Assembly (NCBI GenBank): GCA_965657825.1 | Contig: CBFHQG010000100.1 | Coordinates: 1 to 7,995, forward strand | Direction: 5' to 3' | Source of the DNA: M55B157 sp965657825 | GTDB taxonomy: Bacteria; Actinomycetota; Actinomycetes; S36-B12 | DNA: 7,995 bases | Shown here: positions 5,751-7,995 of the stretch, one piece after another | Numbering within the stretch: the stretch's first letter is position 1 | Layout of the letters: each line of letters begins with the position of its first letter | Notes under the pieces: generated by a model | Databases searched by the model: none | Seen by the model: the letters and a program-made list of their open reading frames with translations, nothing else | Told to the model about the DNA's origin: nothing | Program-made: the position numbers and the translations under genes

Positions 5751-5811
5751 CGGCTGTTCGGCAGCCATCGACCGCTGCTCAACGCCGACCTGCGACGCTT
5801 GGGGGGTGAAC

Positions 5812-6534
5812 GTGACACCGGGGCGCCTGGCGCTGGTCGGCAGCGGGGAGTACCTGCCGGTGCTGACCGAGGTCGAGGATTGGCTGTTCGCTGACAACGA
5901 CCGCCGGTATGTGCAACTGGCCACCGCCGCAGCACCCGAGGGTCAACGCTCCCTGGATCACTGGCACTCCCTGGGTGCGCAAGCCGCTGCGCGACTCGAT
6001 GCCAAGCAGATCGTGGTCGATGTGCGCACCCGGGAGGACGCCTTCGACGTCCGCTGGGTGGACGAGATCGCCGGTGCGGGCCTGGTCTACCTGTCCGGTG
6101 GCAACCCGATGTTCCTCGCCGACACCCTGCGCGACACCCCCGTTTGGGCGGCGATCGTCGGGGCGTGGCGAAATGGAGCGGGCCTCGCCGGGTGCAGTGC
6201 GGGTGCGATGGCGATGGGTGGCTATGTGCCCAACTACCGGCATCCACGCTCCGGTGGCACGAACGGCCTGCAGGTCGTGCCCCACGCGCGAGTGCTGCCG
6301 CACTTCGACCGCTACACCCGATGGATGCCCGACTTCGCCCTGCGCCCGCTCGTCACCGACGGAGCTGTTGTCCTCGGTATCGACGAGGACACCGCACTCG
6401 TCGCCCAGTCACCCGATGATCCGTCTGCGCCGTGGGAGTTCACCCCGCGGGGCCGTCAGCATGCCTGCGAGATCACCCGAGGCGGCACGATGCGCATCGA
6501 CCGGATCGCGCTCGATGTGGCTGTGGCACGTTGA
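5812..6534 (+). CDS. Peptidase S51 family protein (dipeptidase E/cyanophycinase-like)
   Basis: A 240-residue cytoplasmic protein of the class I glutamine amidotransferase-like fold, peptidase family S51. The nucleophile is S129 in GCSAG, on the expected elbow after the helix-rich WAAIVGAWRNGAGLAG. H164 in LPHFDRY and E192 in GIDEDTA complete a Ser-His-Glu triad with spacing very close to that of Salmonella dipeptidase E (S120/H157/E192). LSGGNP earlier is the family's GGN motif. Dipeptidase E cleaves dipeptides starting with aspartate, while cyanophycinase cleaves beta-Asp-Arg; the actual substrate here is unknown. GTG 5812 is chosen over GTG 5806, because the GGGGGG/GGTGA Shine-Dalgarno (5801-5809) gives about 5 nt spacing to 5812 and none to 5806. 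The N-terminus RLALVGSGEYLP is typical of actinobacterial members. It is followed after 73 nt by the L,D-transpeptidase on the same strand. Confidence 0.87.
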   Translation: MTPGRLALVGSGEYLPVLTEVEDWLFADNDRRYVQLATAAAPEGQRSLDHWHSLGAQAAARLDAKQIVVDVRTREDAFDVRWVDEIAGAGLVYLSGGNPMFLADTLRDTPVWAAIVGAWRNGAGLAGCSAGAMAMGGYVPNYRHPRSGGTNGLQVVPHARVLPHFDRYTRWMPDFALRPLVTDGAVVLGIDEDTALVAQSPDDPSAPWEFTPRGRQHACEITRGGTMRIDRIALDVAVAR

Positions 6535-6572
6535 GTGCGATGTCGATGAGTGCGATGTCGATGAGTGCGATG
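6533..6572. repeat. 15-nt tandem repeat, about 2.7 copies
   Basis: GAGTGCGATGTCGAT occurs at 6533-6547 and 6548-6562, then again for its first 10 bases at 6563-6572. The array overlaps the last two bases of the S51 peptidase stop codon and lies 36 nt before the L,D-transpeptidase ATG. The 15-nt period is a multiple of three, and it reads ECDVD in the transpeptidase frame. No start with a ribosome binding site precedes it in that frame, so it is treated as noncoding. Confidence 0.8.
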
Positions 6573-6607
6573 GCGCAGAAGCCAACACGAACAGTTCTCA
6601 GGCGACC

Positions 6608-7405
6608 ATGATGTTCATGCGCCTTGACGAACTCTCCGCCGTGTCGACAGGTGGGCGCAGTTGTCGGGGTCTTGGCCGGGGTGTCTCATATTCAGGAGGT
6701 ACTGCACTCCGATACCGCGGGATCCTCATTGCGTTCACTGCACTATTCCTCTTCGCCACTCTCGCCTTCGCCGCAATCACCGCTGCCCCCTACGCCACCG
6801 CAGCGACACCGAAGCACCGCCAGATCGTCACGGTGTCGGTGAAGACTCCGACATCGACTTACGGAGTGTTGAAGAAGTGGCGGTGGAGTACCAAGAAGGA
6901 CCGCTACATCCGAGTCGGAAAACCTGTACGGGCATTCGTCGGCAGCGCGGGAGTCGGGAAGGCATCCGAATACGTCAACCGCACACCCGCCGGAGTCTTC
7001 ACCCTCACCGAGGCCTTCGGGCGACTGCCCGATCCCGGCACGCGACTGCCCTACCGCCGCATCGACCTGTCCTCGTGGTGGGTGTCGGATGTGTCGAGCC
7101 CGCACTACAACACCTATCGGGAGTGCAGTCCAGGCGCGTGGTGCGGATTCGCCCAGAGCCGCAGCGAACAACTCGGCGCGATCAGCCTGTATTCGCACGC
7201 CGTGGTCATCGACTACAACCGCGACCCCATCACCCCCGGTGCGGGTTCGGCGTTCTTCCTGCACGAAAGCGAGGGCAAGGCGACCCAGGGGTGCGTGTCG
7301 ATCACCCGTAACGAGTTGGTACGCGTCCTGCAGTGGCTGAGACCTCACAAGCAACCCGTGATCTCCATCGGAGTCGGCGCCGCCGCTTACGCCCCAGTCC
7401 GTTGA
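6608..7405 (+). CDS. Secreted YkuD-type L,D-transpeptidase
   Basis: A 265-residue exported enzyme of the YkuD superfamily, closest in pattern to the COG3786 group. Such enzymes form 3-3 crosslinks or remodel peptidoglycan stem peptides outside the membrane. The catalytic signature is FFLHESEGKATQGCVSI, with H219 and nucleophile C229; H197 sits in YSHAVVIDYN. Residues 39-60 form a hydrophobic segment that ends in alanine-rich sequence with a possible signal peptidase site near ATA/AT (63-67). No Ig-like or LysM domain is present. Two further cysteines in ECSPGAWCGF could form a disulfide. The start is uncertain: ATGs at 6608, 6611 and 6617 have only AGGCG upstream, and the n-region is unusually long (about 38 residues). 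A perfect AGGAGGT at 6694-6700 has no usable start codon after it. The frame also stays open upstream through the 15-nt tandem repeat. Confidence 0.85.
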   Translation: MMFMRLDELSAVSTGGRSCRGLGRGVSYSGGTALRYRGILIAFTALFLFATLAFAAITAAPYATAATPKHRQIVTVSVKTPTSTYGVLKKWRWSTKKDRYIRVGKPVRAFVGSAGVGKASEYVNRTPAGVFTLTEAFGRLPDPGTRLPYRRIDLSSWWVSDVSSPHYNTYRECSPGAWCGFAQSRSEQLGAISLYSHAVVIDYNRDPITPGAGSAFFLHESEGKATQGCVSITRNELVRVLQWLRPHKQPVISIGVGAAAYAPVR

Positions 7406-7419
7406 GGTCCGACCCGCAC

Positions 7420-7477
7420 GAGAACGACGGCTATCGGGACTAACTCTGCGCATTTGTGCCGGCTAAGCGTCGTTCTC
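7420..7477. terminator. Inverted repeat between convergent genes, possible bidirectional terminator
   Basis: GAGAACGACG (7420-7429) and CGTCGTTCTC (7468-7477) are perfect 10-bp inverted repeats around a 38-nt loop that itself holds a small GCGC/GTGC hairpin. They lie between the stop of the L,D-transpeptidase and that of the proline racemase-like gene. Position and symmetry fit a shared terminator. The long loop and absence of a clear U-tract weaken this. Confidence 0.5.
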
Positions 7478-7492
7478 TGAAGATGAAGACGA

Positions 7493-7995
7493 TCAGCGCA
7501 GGACGAAACCGGTGCCGAGGGAGTCGCGCTCTTCGAGGGTGAACGTCGCCTCGCCGGTGGGATAGGCCATGCCGGTGATCTCGGTGATCACCCCGCTGAG
7601 GTCGGCATCAGTTGCCGCAACCTCGTCGACGACACGGGCGGTGAAGGTCGTGCCGATGATGGAGTCGTGCACCAGGGTCGCCCCGCGCGCCAGATCACCG
7701 GAGTCATCGAGCAGCGCCAACCGGGCGGACGTGCCCGAACCGCAGGGGGAACGATCGACCTCTCCGTCGGCGAAGATCGCCACATTGCGCTGGTGTCGAC
7801 CATCCTCGGTTGCACCCAGATCATCGAACCAAATCGTCCCGTAGATACCCGACAGCAGCGGATCATTCGGATGCGTTGCCGCACCATCAGCATCGAGGGC
7901 CGCCTTGATCTGGCGGCCGAGCGCGATGATGTCCACGAGGTTGTCCGGCGTGACGCTCAAGCCCAGATCGGCCGCACGCACCGAGGCATAGAACG
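7493..7995 (-). CDS. Proline racemase/4-hydroxyproline epimerase family enzyme, C-terminal part
   Basis: The last 167 residues of a cytoplasmic, cofactor-independent racemase or epimerase; the N-terminal half lies beyond the right edge. The visible catalytic motif is DRSPCGSGTSARLA, which holds the second of the two catalytic cysteines. A threonine at this position would mark trans-3-hydroxyproline dehydratases, so the cysteine favours a proline racemase or 4-hydroxyproline epimerase. GIYGTIWF, RNVAIFADGEVDRSP, GTTFTARVVDE and the closing AYPTGEATFTLEERDSLGTGFVLR also match the family. The first catalytic cysteine, needed to separate racemase from epimerase, is not in the window. In soil bacteria such enzymes usually belong to hydroxyproline catabolism. 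A hairpin lies 15 nt beyond the stop. Confidence 0.9.
   Translation of the reverse strand, partial: FYASVRAADLGLSVTPDNLVDIIALGRQIKAALDADGAATHPNDPLLSGIYGTIWFDDLGATEDGRHQRNVAIFADGEVDRSPCGSGTSARLALLDDSGDLARGATLVHDSIIGTTFTARVVDEVAATDADLSGVITEITGMAYPTGEATFTLEERDSLGTGFVLR

Noticed and set aside
6515..6607. N-terminal extension of the L,D-transpeptidase from ATG 6515 through the ECDVD repeats.
   Set aside because: It would overlap the S51 gene by 20 nt, has no ribosome binding site, and adds an acidic cysteine-containing stretch ahead of a signal peptide, which is implausible.

Overview
The window is GC-rich, densely coded and uses GTG starts, and two genes appear to be leaderless. Together with the GTP-type PEP carboxykinase start at the left edge, this points to a high-GC Gram-positive bacterium (Actinomycetota). 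The genus cannot be fixed from the sequence alone. The region reads as chromosomal: ordinary housekeeping and accessory genes, with no transposase, integrase, phage gene, tRNA or CRISPR array.

Layout, left to right. Positions 1-161 (-) hold the N-terminus of PEP carboxykinase (pckG). A 190-nt divergent promoter region rich in dyad symmetries follows. Positions 352-2081 (+) hold a two-gene ABC exporter operon, an ATPase and a six-TM permease overlapping by ATGA. Converging on it is a Cu(+)-type P1B ATPase (2169-4403, -). Divergent from the ATPase is a small AhpD/carboxymuconolactone-decarboxylase-like protein (4668-5033, +). It converges with a YbjQ/UPF0145 protein (5160-5531, -). Next come a peptidase S51 (dipeptidase E/cyanophycinase-like) protein (5812-6534, +) and a secreted YkuD-type L,D-transpeptidase (6608-7405, +). 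A hairpin separates the latter from the C-terminal part of a proline racemase/hydroxyproline epimerase family enzyme (7493-7995, -) that runs off the right edge.

The most unusual content is not coding. Three intergenic regions (2099-2170, 5038-5140, 5647-5750) carry the same element. Each has a 72-nt core that aligns without gaps across all three copies, built from a roughly 10-nt motif (ATCCGCTCAC). The two longer copies carry four motifs in the order inverted, inverted, direct, direct, and the same-orientation motifs are exactly 31 nt apart. The elements can fold as an inner hairpin nested in an outer one. Two of the three lie in gaps between convergent genes. I do not recognise this family; it looks like a dispersed REP/MITE-like palindromic repeat.

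The genes do not form one pathway. Local units are the ABC exporter pair, the copper ATPase beside a CxxC redox protein, and two adjacent peptide or cell-wall enzymes. Several promoter regions contain symmetrical candidate operators, at 242-317, 4524-4554 and 5558-5589, which are described separately.
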